DNA from: Cephalotus follicularis
Lineage: Eukaryota; Streptophyta; Magnoliopsida; Oxalidales; Cephalotaceae
Assembly: GCA_001972305.1 (NCBI GenBank)
Contig: BDDD01000025.1
Coordinates: 662,102 to 726,101 of the forward strand
Direction: 5' to 3'
DNA: 64,000 nucleotides
Positions within the stretch are counted from its first letter, which is position 1, and each line of letters begins with the position of its first letter. The position numbers and the translations under genes were made by a program. Shown piece after piece: positions 1 through 11,376 of the stretch. The notes under the pieces were generated by a model. It saw only the letters and a program-made list of their open reading frames with translations. It made no database searches and had not been told where the DNA came from.

Positions 1-1131
1 CATGGACATTCATGACCCTCTATATTTCGAGCCTCCATGATCATATCCGGTAAACTCTACCGCTATTGTTCGTTTATTTATTGCATTGTTTCCAATATAT
101 TTCTTGCTCATTAAAGTAGGAATAAATGTTGATATACTTAGAAATAATAGAAACCCATAGGAGAAATAATAAAAATTTTGTTTTCAAGAAAAATAAAAGG
201 AATACATCTCAAGGTAGGGGTTTGTGCCTAAAATAAATGAAGAAAAATTAATAAAAAGACCAATCTTGCATGTCTTCAAAAGTTTCATAAATCTCGGTAA
301 GGAGTTAAGCCAAGGAATTGATGTTATTGCATATAAAAAAAAAGAAGAAGAAAAATATTGTATATTTTATCTCTTTGAATTCAGTCTTGGTTTGTAGCCT
401 ATTTTATTCGAGTAATTAAGCCTTAGGGGTGTTTTACACCTAGTTCCTTAAAGCCAATTGGTTTGAGAGTAATTGGTCGAAAGCTTGCTACATGGGTCTT
501 ATAGAAAGCTTAAGAGATCAAGACATTGCACGAATTTAAATTGGTAAAATCTAAGCTACTTACTAATTTGGGTGTCTGGTGTTTGCTCCAACCATGTCAT
601 TCAAACCAATGGTAGTGGAGGAATGAGTTCAATGAAAAGAGAAAAGAAAAGAGAAAGAAAGAAAACAATGTGTAAGTGCTAAAGTTCTTTGTCCGACTCC
701 AAACTAGGATTTTATGTTGCTAAGAATGAATATCTTGATTAGTATATATTGTGGAAAAACAGAAAATTTTGGTAAATATCCTTAATTGAGATGTGTTTTG
801 ATTCTAGAACTTGGAGTAAGAGAATAAAATTCAAGTATGAGGGTGTCTATGAATTTTTAAGTAGAGATACATTTTGCCTATTGTCAAAGTTGAAATGAAC
901 TGAATTTTGTGTGTTTATTCGCTGGAAAACACTCACGAGACAAAACTCGTCCACTAGGGACACCTAGGGGTTTAACAGCTTGTTGCATATGCTAAATGCA
1001 ATCGTGATTCCTACGAAAGTGAGTTAGCTTTTTGTTTATGTTTTATGTTTTAGTTTTTGCTTTTGTGTTCTTGTTTTTAGCTTTCCATTTTGTTTACTTG
1101 AGGACAAGCAAAGTTTAAATATGGGGGTATT
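1..1131 (+). other. 3' non-coding tail of Athila/Tat element AthE
   Basis: AT-rich DNA with no reading frame of note. At 1101-1130 it carries the phrase typical of the end of plant Athila/Tat retrotransposons: GAGGACAAGCAAA, then a purine-rich tract ending in ATGGGGGTAT directly before an LTR start. In this family a long non-coding stretch usually separates pol from the 3' LTR, so this is read as that spacer and its polypurine tract. The coding part would lie left of the window. Nothing else is recognisable in this stretch. Confidence 0.7.
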
Positions 1132-1214
1132 TGTTTAACATAAAAATGTGTTATTTTTAATGATATATTTGTGATATTTTTATTCTTGGGATATACTACT
1201 TTTGTTGTTCTTAT
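1132..1214 (+). repeat. AthE 3' LTR, left piece (split by CopA)
   Basis: Starts TGTTTAACATAAAAATG just after the polypurine tract and is cut at 1214 by the insertion of CopA. The first 80 bases align loosely with the start of the other Athila-type LTR at 45649: both have CATAAAAATG near the start, then T-rich sequence leading to TTTCAGGTA. The LTR resumes at 42306. Confidence 0.7.
1210..1214. repeat. Target-site duplication of CopA (left copy)
   Basis: CTTAT, repeated exactly at 42301-42305 on the far side of CopA. It shows that AthE's LTR was continuous before CopA entered. Confidence 0.9.
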
Positions 1215-3784
1215 TGTCAGGGAACCCTACCGAGGGGCAGCAGGCTCGAAACGCAGCGGAATATAACATAAAACTCAATTATAGGCATTGGGTGTAAAGG
1301 GTGATCAATTTTAAATTTCAATGAAATGATTGATCCCCAAGCAATGAGTTACCCTACCCTATGTCCACAATTGTCCCAATAAGCCCAGGAACCCTAATAG
1401 AGCATGTAGCCAAACCACACATCCGATCCAAGCATAAGGGAGAAACGAGTTTGGAGTAAGAGTTGCCGTAAACTCTCACTTTGATCATAAACAATTGCAT
1501 GAAGGGAACACACAAACCCTAAGCAATTGACCCACAAACCTGAACCAAGGCCATCCCTAACCCCAAGAGAAGGCAGCGGTTCCTTCACCAAAAACAGGGG
1601 GTTCGGCCGAGGTAGGCATACCCGAGCCACAACCCGAATTGCAAGCTATTCCCCATAACGAGCAATTCCAACACAAGACAAACAAGAACCACATTCATCT
1701 TGGGTTCGGCTAGGGTTGGCAAACCCTAGCCCCAATCCGAATCCACAAGAAGAGGGATCAAGAAATGGTTACCTCAAAGTGATGGCTCCTTCCTTCAAGA
1801 GCTCCCTCATCACTTTAATTCCAAATCCTCCATTAAAGCTCCAAGCTCCAAACTCCTCTTTGATCCATGCACAAGGAAGAAGATGATGGAGGTTTGAGTG
1901 TTTATCCTACACTATAAACTCTATACATAAAGATGAGATGTAAGGAACAAATCATCTCCACCTAACCCACGGCGTCGACGCGTACGGTACCAGATCGAAG
2001 AGAGAAGAAAGAGAAACAGCCAGGGAAGAGAGAGAGAAAGATCTCTCTTGTGGGTTTGACCAGCCAGACCTCTTGTCTTATGTACTCTCTCACTTTTGCG
2101 TCAACGCCATACGTCTCATATTATCAAGGCGTCAACGCCAACGATAAGACAAGACAGCGTGTTGTCTCTTCCAGTCAAGGCGTTGACGTAATGCTCTTCA
2201 TGGCGTCAACGCGTAAAGCTACTGGTTTTCAACACATCAACGCATGCTCTCCATAGCGTTAATGTCCAATGGCTTTATCCAGCTATAGATTCGACGTGTA
2301 TCCTTCATGGCCTTGACTTGTAAATCTACTGGTTTTGTCAGCGTTAACGCAAGCCATTCGCGTTAATGCCCAGCAACTCAACTGGACATGGCGTTGATGC
2401 ATGCTCTCCATGGCGTTGATGCCTAAGACAAAGATGAGACAATCTCTTCTATTTTCAACCCTTTGCATGGAATATTTCATCGTGGCAATGCATGGACCTA
2501 AATCCAGCATATGAAATACTCACTAGCAAAGCAACATCCTCTCGATGTTGTCCTTTCACTAAATAACATGTGTCCCTCACACGTCAACCAGATAAAAGTC
2601 AGGCAGGACCCGGAATGCCTAGTCGATATCCGGTACGCTAATAAATTTCTTAGAACATCCCGAGTTCTGGTACGACCATCCTAATATCCCTCTCGACTAT
2701 TCACAAGATGGACCCGGTGTGAGCTCTCGTCACCCCCGGATTCATGTATTACCACGTCTATCAGTGATAACTAGACAGCCAGTGCTTTAAGCCCATCTTC
2801 GACATATGTGTCATATAACCCTTATCACTATAGACTCCGACCACGGACAAGGGTGTGGATTAAATGTCCACCCAAGATATTCCGCGACCATATAAATCTA
2901 TGAACACATTGTGACTTTGGCGAACTTCCCCGGAATCACCCCATATCCAGTCCGCCTACACTTAGCCAGGATTTCAATTAACAATAGTCACGATCATATA
3001 GAGTCATTCATCCATCATTACGGGTGTGATGATTCCATATTGCGAACTACGCCCACACGTCTCAATGCAGCTTCCACATTACCCAAAGACAACCCTTTTG
3101 CCAGCACCTGGCTAGTGCTGGGGAAGGCAGAAATCAAAGTCATGCAGTCACTACATAACGCATGCCAGCCGCTTAGGTCTAAGGATACAACGTAGGCTAA
3201 GACCTACTAGTCACCATAGACTATACACTACCGAAAACAATAGGGACCCTATCGACAAAGGTAATGTCCATCCAAATAGGTCACTTATGGTGGCTCGGTT
3301 CAGTATAATGCCTCCTGCACGTATCCCGTATCAGCTTTAGTGCCATCCAAACGGCAATGAGAAAATTCATCCTCCAAACGAGGGAGCAAGCATAATACGG
3401 CAAGTCTTTGCGGTTCATCAATTGCCCAGAGAGTGAACCTATGACTTGGAACTTCAGTCTGAATGGACTAAGGACCTCATTCTCATTACCTCTCAAAGCA
3501 TGAGATCCAACCCCTCTGTGATAGGGCGCTATATGTGTACTCACTTGACATGGTGATTAGCTGATCCGCTTTTGACGGTTTGGGATATTACATATAGCCA
3601 GTTTGCCATTGCGAATATATATGCACAATTGAACATAAGTGAAACTTAGAATGTAGGATAAGAGTGCAAAGTACATACATGTAGCTGACCATAGGCTTGC
3701 ATGGATTCTTCCAATTCAAGAATATATCAGATATGTACACCCATTTAGCCCCTTCATGGCTTGGAGGGACACCCTACTCCAACA
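1215..3784 (-). repeat. CopA 3' LTR (left copy)
   Basis: 2570 bp, beginning TGTCAGGGAACC and ending CTCCAACA on the + strand, and matching 39699-42300 along its length with about 8-9% differences by eye. It contains a cluster of GCGTCGACGC-like motifs at 1971-2425. Short open frames inside it are not conserved in the sister copy and are not genes. Confidence 0.92.
1971..2425 (-). repeat. GCGTCGACGC motif cluster, CopA LTR (left copy)
   Basis: About 12 variants in 455 bases. Exact GCGTCGACGC occurs at 1972-1981, with GCGTCAACGCC, GCGTTGACG, GCGTTAACGC and GCGTTGATGC forms after it. The same cluster is at 40515-40970 in the partner LTR. Many positions differ between the copies by CpG transitions. 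Confidence 0.85.
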
Positions 3785-3799
3785 ATCTCCCACTTGGCC
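3785..3799 (-). promoter_or_regulatory. CopA polypurine tract
   Basis: Read on the minus strand this is GGCCAAGTGGGAGAT immediately before the LTR. The same string occurs at the matching place in CopI (54863-54876) and, with one change, in CopB. It primes plus-strand DNA synthesis in this copia group. Confidence 0.85.
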
Positions 3800-4596
3800 C
3801 TATAGCCATGAAGACCTTATAGCCTGAGCATATCGTACATATGACTCTCTCAAGTACAGAATAGCTAATGGCATTGGTCAGTGGGTCTGCTAGGTTTGCT
3901 ACCTTTGTAAATCTCTCAATTTGATTCCATTTCTCTGTATTATGATCTCCATGATCATATGATCTGATCGATCAAGTGATACTGTCACTGTTTAAAATGA
4001 TGGAGCGGTAATGAGACCGCGGTTCCTGGGTTTGTGCAAAGCCCTCCATCGTCATCATAGTCACCACAACTGGATTAACAACGGATTGGAACCACTAGAA
4101 GTTCACCAATGAACTTCCGCTTCCAAAACAGCTACTTCAATGCGGTATACTAGGTCATGGGATACTCAAATTGCACCATGGTGATTTTCAGCATCCTTTG
4201 CCTGAAACTCCTGCATCTCTTATAGCACCTCCATTCAGGATATTAAAAATATCCTCAAACGATTTCGTGATCATCCAAATCACGTTTAAAATATAGATTT
4301 CCCATAACTCTTAAGTTTCAATTTTCACTGTATTCTCTATATGTCAAGTAGGGATCCTGTGCTCTTCTCAGTTTTACCATCATCCCTATTAACAATTTCC
4401 AGTGCCAACCACTTGAATTAGTACCAATAATCGACTAGCCACTTTCTCAGGCATGTCTGACATCAAGCTTAGTACAAGGTACGACATACATGACGGAATC
4501 CGGAGCCCATGCTTATGGTTTCCAATTCATGCGTGTCCTCTCCTCAATGTCTCCAAAGACATCCTCTCGGAAAGAAGAATTCCATGGCCAATTGGC
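3785..4596 (-). pseudogene. CopA interior, 3' end of pol (decayed)
   Basis: The stretch from the polypurine tract to the CopB insertion. It matches the equivalent part of CopB (7144 to about 7910) at nucleotide level, for example in the CCACTTGGCCCT start and the following ATGAAGACCTTATAGCC-type sequence. By position it should hold the RNase H end of the copia polyprotein, but no long frame survives. It is a heavily broken fossil. Confidence 0.6.
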
Positions 4597-7143
4597 TGTT
4601 GGGACCCGGGAAGGGGTCGATTTTGGGTCTAGGATGCAAGTGTGTATAATTTTAATTTTTCAAAAAATACCAAGACACGAAGTCAAGGCCACACTTACAT
4701 CTTACTACCAAAATCTATGCTCCTATGATCTCCGTTTAATATTCAATCGAACAAAAGAAAACAGTCAAGCATACATCCACTTAACCGAAACTAATTCGGT
4801 AAACAATAACTATAAAAGATTAGGAACCATACAAATGTTGGCGGCTCGGTCACTTTGCCGCTACGCGCTTGTCGAAGTAATTGCCGGTTACCGACTCCAG
4901 TGCCGGTTTTCGGCTAGTCCACGAAAACTTCAACCAAGACACCAACGGACTCCAAAAAATCTGCTTAGCTCGTTTCTAGAGGAGACTCGCCGGGAAGCGC
5001 TCTGGAAGGCGGCGAACAACGGCAGCGACACACTGAGTTCGGACTCAGTGCAACTCGGTCAACACGCCATTGACCGGTGATGACATATGTGGACGTTAAA
5101 CACCCGAAAAACCCACTAGTGGCCGAGACTCGGTGAGACTCAGCCTGGAACGTGGCAAATAGACGACAGCGAGTCAACCCGCCTGGCGAAAACAGGATCG
5201 CCACGACACCGCACCACCACAACCGGCACCTACAAAGCACGTCCAACGCAACCAATCGTAAGACTCGCCGTGAATCGGCGCGGAACACCGAGTCACGGCG
5301 CAAAATGCACTGAGTCGCCAAGGTTGACTCTGTGCGCACAAACCCGGCCAAACAACACCGGTCAAACCTAGTCAAAGGCCAAAATAGGCAGAGCCAAGCA
5401 TGGCTCCACCTACAAGGACCACCGGTGGCAGAAGAGAAGGCCGGCAGTGGGTGGCATTGAAAAACGCCACGGTAAAACTAGAGAGAGAAGAAGAGAAAAC
5501 GGGGAGAGAAGAGATAGGAGAGTACCGTGGATGGAAGCACAGCTCCTTTCCCAGCCATCCGCACCTAACGCGTCGTCTTCTCCGGCCGGAAGCGCTGTCC
5601 AGGCGCTACGCACGCACCTGGTGCGTTCTCTCGCCCGCTAGCGCGTACCCGTGCGCCAAAAAACAAAAAGGCAAAGACTTATCTTTTTTTTTTTTGTCTT
5701 TTTCTCTTAATGTAATTTATAACATTAAATCTCTCTTGGTTTAAAATATGTGCACCCCGCACAAGGTATGTAAAACATACTTCCACTGTGGTTTCTTTTA
5801 ATATATCAATTTGACAATACGGTGGTAAATTTAAATAAATAAATAAACCACTAATGCCAAATTAATATATACTAGTTAAAACTAGATTTCCCGCCAAGCT
5901 AGCATGTGTGTAGCAAGCATCGCTTTTCCAATAATAAGGTGGGACCCAAAAGCCTGGTTTGAATCTGGTACGACTATAAATTTCTCAGAACATCCCATGA
6001 GTTCTGGTACGACTACCCTAATAGTCCCCGACTATTAAAACATCCCCGGTGTGAATCCCATCACCCCCCGGATCCGTAGAATCAACTACGTCTATAAGTC
6101 AACATCTGGTTAAACCAGTACTTTATCCAGTCATCGGCATATGTGTCATGTATCCTACGTCATACTTAGCTCCGACCACGACCTAGGGTTCGGAATAATG
6201 TCACCCCTAGGTAAAGTCGCGATAACTATAAATTCACTTACGCATCGAGACTTTCGACAAACCTCCCCGGAAACCCCTTTTTCAGTCTGCCTATACCTGA
6301 TCAGGGTTTTATGAGTCTCAACAGACATAAATAATATAGAGCCGATCACCCTGCATACGGGTGTGACAATCCCTTATCGCGAACTCGCCCATACATCTCA
6401 ATGAAGCTCTCACAAGGCTCAAAGACAACCTTTTTGCCAGTACGTGGCTAGTGCTGGGGAAGGCGGAAATCAAAGCCAAGCAGTCACAACACAATGCATG
6501 CCAGCCGCTCAGGTCTAGCGATACAACGTAGCTCCACGAATGGTCTACTAGTCACCATAGACTATACACTACCGAGACTATAGGAATCCTATTGACATAG
6601 GTATGACTTTCCAAATAGGTTTCCTATGGTGGGTCTGTTCAGTCTCATGCTCCTTAGCACGAACCCCGCATTATGCTTTAGGATAAATCCAAATGGTAAC
6701 GAGAACATCCATCCTCCACTAAACCCGGGAGCAAGCATAATATGGCAAGTCTTTGCGGTTCATCTATTGCCCTAAGAAAGTGAACCTATGACTTGGAACG
6801 TTCTGTCAGAAGGGTGTAAGGATCTCATTCTCATAACATCTCAGGCATGAGATCCAACCCTGCGAACGATAGGGCACTATATGTGTACTCGGATGACATG
6901 GTGATCACCCGATCCATTTAAGATGGTTTGGGATATACATATAGCGGGTTGCCATTGTTGATTGAATATGCACTATAAAACACAAAAAGGAATTCAGATT
7001 GTATAAATAGAGAGTATAATATACACATATGCAGCCGCCCCGCGGCTTAAAGTGATAGCTCCAGTTAAGGAGTGCATCTCATACATACACATATATTTGT
7101 GCAGAGCCACCTCGTGGCATTCAGGGACACCCCGACTCTAACA
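4597..7143 (-). repeat. CopB 3' LTR (left copy)
   Basis: 2547 bp, paired with 23403-25937. A GC-rich block at about 4840-5640, full of GACTCGG-like words, includes a hairpin at 5031-5050. Long frames on both strands there (for example 4490-5080 and 4965-5375) reflect base composition rather than genes. Confidence 0.9.
5031..5050. other. Inverted repeat in the CopB LTR (left copy)
   Basis: CACTGAGT..ACTCAGTG with a TCGG centre: 8-base perfect arms. The partner LTR has a fully palindromic version at 23822-23841. Confidence 0.85.
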
Positions 7144-7160
7144 ATCTACCACTTGGCCCT
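7144..7160 (-). promoter_or_regulatory. CopB polypurine tract
   Basis: On the minus strand GGCCAAGTGGTAGAT abuts the LTR. It equals CopA's tract with a single difference. Confidence 0.75.
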
Positions 7161-8176
7161 CAAACCACGAAGACCTTTAGCCTAAGCCCATCGCACTTTC
7201 ACTGTTGCTCAAGTACTACTAATGCTCATGGCATTGGTCAGTGGGCCTGCCAAAATTTGCTATCGTTCATAATCCCTCTAGGATAATGTTTTATCTATAT
7301 ACCATCACATAAATCATATAATATAATGATACCATTGCTTAAGTTTAGAGCGGTAATGAGACTGAGTTCCATAGCCTGTGCAAAGGCCTCCTATCGTTGT
7401 CACTCTACACAACTGGATGAACAATAGATGGAACTATAAAAAGTTCCACAGTGAACTTTCGCTACCAAACAACAACTTTTCGGTATCATAGGTTATAACG
7501 TACTCTTATTCTATGGTTGAGTCAATAGTATCCCACTGTTGTAGACTCTTCCAACTCACACAACATCTTCGTTCAGGACAATCACTTATCCTGATACGAT
7601 GTCATGATCATCTAGATCATAGATGAAATCAAAGTTAACAAAACTCTTATTCAATTCACTATCTTCTCTACATGTCAAGAAGAAATCCTGAGTCACTCTC
7701 AGATCTCTTTGATAATTCCCAGTGCCTCTCACAGGGATTGAACTGATAATCGACTAGCCAGACCCTTAGGCTTGTACGATGTCAGGCCTAGTACTAAGTA
7801 TGATATTGCATGATGTGATCTTTAGCCGAAGCTTAAGGAAGCCCACTCATGCAACACTTTCCTCTGACGTCTCTTTCAACATCGTCTTGGAAAGATGAAT
7901 TCCTTGGCTAATAGGTAGTAAGCCAAACGCGGAATTCAGAAGTCCATTCTATATCAGCACCCTGCTGATGTACTGGCTTTGGGAAAGTCTGAACAACCTA
8001 CTTGATCTACTCTTAAGATCTTCATTCTCAAAACGTAGGAAGTCTCTCCCAAATCCTTTTGGAGAAGTTCTTGGTTAATTGTACTATAACATACCTACAA
8101 CATTACCAATGTGTAAAATGTTATCTATGTATATTACGAAGAAAGTGATATCTGGGATATCCTATTTTCGGTAGAC

Positions 8177-8434
8177 TTAAGGCATAGCATTGTTTTTGAT
8201 AAAATCAAAAATAGATGTTTTAGCTAGCGATGCTTGCTTAAGGTCATACACAAACCTTTGGAGCTTGCACACACTCTGTGCTAATGTTCCTTGGATGTAA
8301 ACCTCTTTGATTTGAGACATTAAGATGTCCACTTCAAGATAGTCCCTTTTCAAGGTTATCTTGACATCCTTATGCCATTTGTTATATCCATAACGAGTGG
8401 CAATAACAAGCATTATCTGAATGGACTTAATCAT
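8177..8434 (-). pseudogene. CopB reverse transcriptase fragment
   Basis: The minus-strand translation resembles the middle of copia RT: a MIKSIQIMLVIAT segment (intact relatives read MLKSIRILLAIAA), then a decayed version of the 'DVKTAFLNG' region, then CKLQRFVYDLKQAS, equivalent to the CKL..SIYGLKQASR motif. The same motifs occur in CopI at 53540-53760. It is a piece of a polyprotein, not an independent gene. Confidence 0.8.
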
Positions 8435-8525
8435 TACGATTTAAAGGTTTAAACCTTTTCCATTAACGCCTATATTCCTCTTGAAGATATATATGCAACC
8501 ACTGGGCAACTTGCCTATGGGAGCA

Positions 8526-8726
8526 TTAACCAAGTTTCATACTCGGTTGACGTATATGGCGTCCATTTCGGATTTCATGACTCTCAGCCATGTCTAGAAA
8601 GCAGTGCTCTTCACTGTTTCCTTTGTAGCTGACAGGGTCATCATCATCGATGACTTTAGATTTATCAGTGCCTTTTGCGAGAAAACTATATTTCTTAGAC
8701 GCTGTTGAAATCTTGCCTGATCTCAT
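8526..8726 (-). pseudogene. CopB integrase-RT linker fragment
   Basis: A 66-codon minus-strand frame lying between the integrase and RT pieces. Its lysine/serine-rich N-terminal part and ESHEIRNGRHIRQPS-type tail match the position of the poorly conserved linker in copia polyproteins. The assignment rests mainly on position. Confidence 0.4.
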
Positions 8727-9257
8727 CTCACGAGGAGTGCCTTTTTGAGATCCCTTCTCAAGTTGGGATCCCTTGCCAAATCTTGTCTTTAGAGGGTTCC
8801 ACCTCTAATTCCTCATCGTCCTGTGGGGTTTCACCTGGTAGTAACTCACTTAGTTACACCTTACTCCCACTGCTTCCTGTAAACAGGTATTCCCCTTTCA
8901 AGGAATTTTGCAGTACGCGAAACAAATACCATTTGTTCGCTAGAATGGTTGAAATGAAATCCTAAGCACGTCTTAGGATATCCCAAAAAACCGGCAAAGA
9001 TCCACTCGCGCCTCCAGCTTAGAAGGTCTTTGCCTTCTTACAAAAACTGGACAACCATTAACCCTCTTGGTTTAGGCTGGGTTTCCTCCTATTTAATATC
9101 TTGAAAGATATGGAGGGGACGGATTTCATAGGAATCCGGATTAGGATCTACGCTACTGCCGCAACGCATAATCCCAAAAGGAGATAAGAAGATGAATAAA
9201 AGACATAATGGATTTGACATATTCATGAATGTCAATTCCCAACGTTTGGATACATCA

Positions 9258-9458
9258 TCATAGTATGGTGTTCCAGGAAGGATCCATTTGAGAGAGAATT
9301 CCGTTATCTCTCAGATAACCCAAGAATTCTACAGACAGGTATTCACTTCCCCGATCAGAGCGTAATGCTTTAATGGGTTTACCCTTTTGCATTACTACTT
9401 CATGTCTAAATCCCTTAACACATTCAAAAGATTCAGATATGTGTTTCATCCGAAACAC
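9258..9458 (-). pseudogene. CopB integrase core fragment
   Basis: The minus-strand peptide contains GKPIKALRSDRGSEYLSVEF and YLRDNGILSQ. This is the copia integrase core segment around the second catalytic aspartate, which precedes GGEYLS in typical members. CopI has the matching stretch at 52640-52740. Confidence 0.85.
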
Positions 9459-11376
9459 TTACCGAAACAGTGACGAATCACAGTATGAAGGTAATGAAGT
9501 AGTGAAAACCTTCATGTGCATTGTCTGACATTATACCACAAATGTCAGTGTGGATATATTACCATATGTCCACTACCTTCTCTCCAACTTTGGATAAAAG
9601 AAGATTTGGTCATTACACCAATCAAACATGGTGTACACGTTGGAAGGGACTCCCCGTCCTGGATGTCCAAAAGTCCATCCTTAACTAAGTGTGTTTATCT
9701 AGCCTCGCTAGAATGACCTAATCAACAATGCAAAAGATTGTGAAGGATTTATATCATATCTCTCAGTCTTTAATTATTAATTCCTTGCTCAATAGCTGGT
9801 GCTATTGTTTGATTAGTATTTAAGACTTAAAACCCATTATCTAGTTAATCAGTGCCGACTGATACACAACCAGAAAATAATAGCCACTATCCATTTGTAA
9901 TAAAGAAAAAGCTTCCAGCTTTACAACATATACATTGGATATACTAATCAAAGTTAAGAACAAAAGTTCTTTACAATGTTTACAAGAGTTTAAGTCTATA
10001 TACAAAAGCCACATTGCTGTACATATATATACAAATCAATATATTCTACAGCATAAAAGTAGATCCTCGATCTTCATGTCATAGGTCCATTGCATCCTCA
10101 GCTCCCAGCTGCCTAGCTCCTCTTAGCATCCTGCAAAGAGTTACAAATGTTAGTCTCACAACTTGAGTACACAACCCAAATTTAACTTACATTGTAAACT
10201 AAGTAGAATATTCAAATATGACGGTACCTAACCCCGAGGCACCATCTGCAATAGAAGCAAGAAATTGTGTACAATTTCTCTTCCAGTATCCTAACTTCCC
10301 ACACAGAAGCATGATTTCTCCTTAATAAGCTGTTTAATCCTCTAATGAATGGCATCCACAAACCACGTGAAGTGGTTCCTTTTTTTTCTTCCTTATGGGC
10401 TCCTTGCCCTGGGAACTGGATCCTCTCGATCCACCTCTCCCCGAGGTTGTTCCAGAAGAATGAATAGGTGTCACAGATTGTTTTGATCCAGAGTGGTCCA
10501 AAACTACCTTATCAGTCCTCGACTGTGTGCCAAACAACTCCTCAAGTTGTATCAACACGGAACATAAGGTCTATGAAGAAATACATAGCGTTTGCCAGTT
10601 TGGCATCAAGGCGACACTCGCCATGTATTGAGGTCTATGATCGTCGTCCCACCACTTAGCCACCCTGGCCTTGTGATGGTCAGATGCATTGATCTCTAAT
10701 GTGGGGGTATCTCAGTCATAACATGAACAACTCTCATGCTCAGGAGTACTATGCGCAACCATTCAAAAAACGTGGATTATGACGCTTAGGAAAATATAAA
10801 ACATGCCGAATAACGGTGCTATCTGCCATTTGAGTATATAGAATATGTTATCTAACAACCTATTAGAAGAAACAAGAGAGTAATTTAGCAAATTATTCAC
10901 TTTCATGTTATTACCATAATTCTTGGTCTTTAGTAATTATGGCCCCTCCCACTATTCTAATCGTATCCCACACCTCCATGTGGAATTCGAGAAGCACCCA
11001 CTTCCTAGTGGGGATCGAAATCTATCTCGCAATATCACGGTCTCCGCTATGGCTAGACAAACCATAATACCAAATAGGTAGGCATTTAGCATCAATTTGC
11101 ATTAGGGCCTCGCCCTTGAAATGCAAGATCCGATACAAGTTCAGACTCACGACCTATACAATCCAACGCTTTGGCGCTGCCAACAGTATGAACTCGGTAT
11201 AAGTCAGACCCACTACCCTCAAAGAAATAGACCAGTTTTGATACCCGTCCGTTTGCGTGCCATCAGTACCGAAACATGGCTACTTCCTTCCAGTACCACC
11301 CCAGTATTGATCTTTTGTAGAAATGGTCATAGGGGGACCTTTGCTTTGGCAGCGCTATCCCCAATATATCCATGCT
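9459..11376 (-). pseudogene. CopB gag/protease region (decayed) up to TekC
   Basis: Minus-strand DNA between the integrase piece and TekC. By element order it should hold protease and gag. A short frame at 10334-10558 is rich in Ser, Gly and Lys with a Cys-Gly-Cys-His end that could be a gag tail, but I see no clear zinc knuckle. Nucleotide blocks match CopA near 37860-38330. The stretch ends at the TekC target site ATGCT (11372-11376). Confidence 0.5.

Noticed and set aside
2050-2510. Small frames at the motif cluster of the CopA LTR
   Set aside because: Produced by the repeated motif; not conserved in the partner LTR.
4490-5375. Overlapping frames of 196 codons (+) and 136 codons (-)
   Set aside because: They span the CopB LTR boundary and its GC-rich block; no known domain, and the partner LTR does not keep the same frames.
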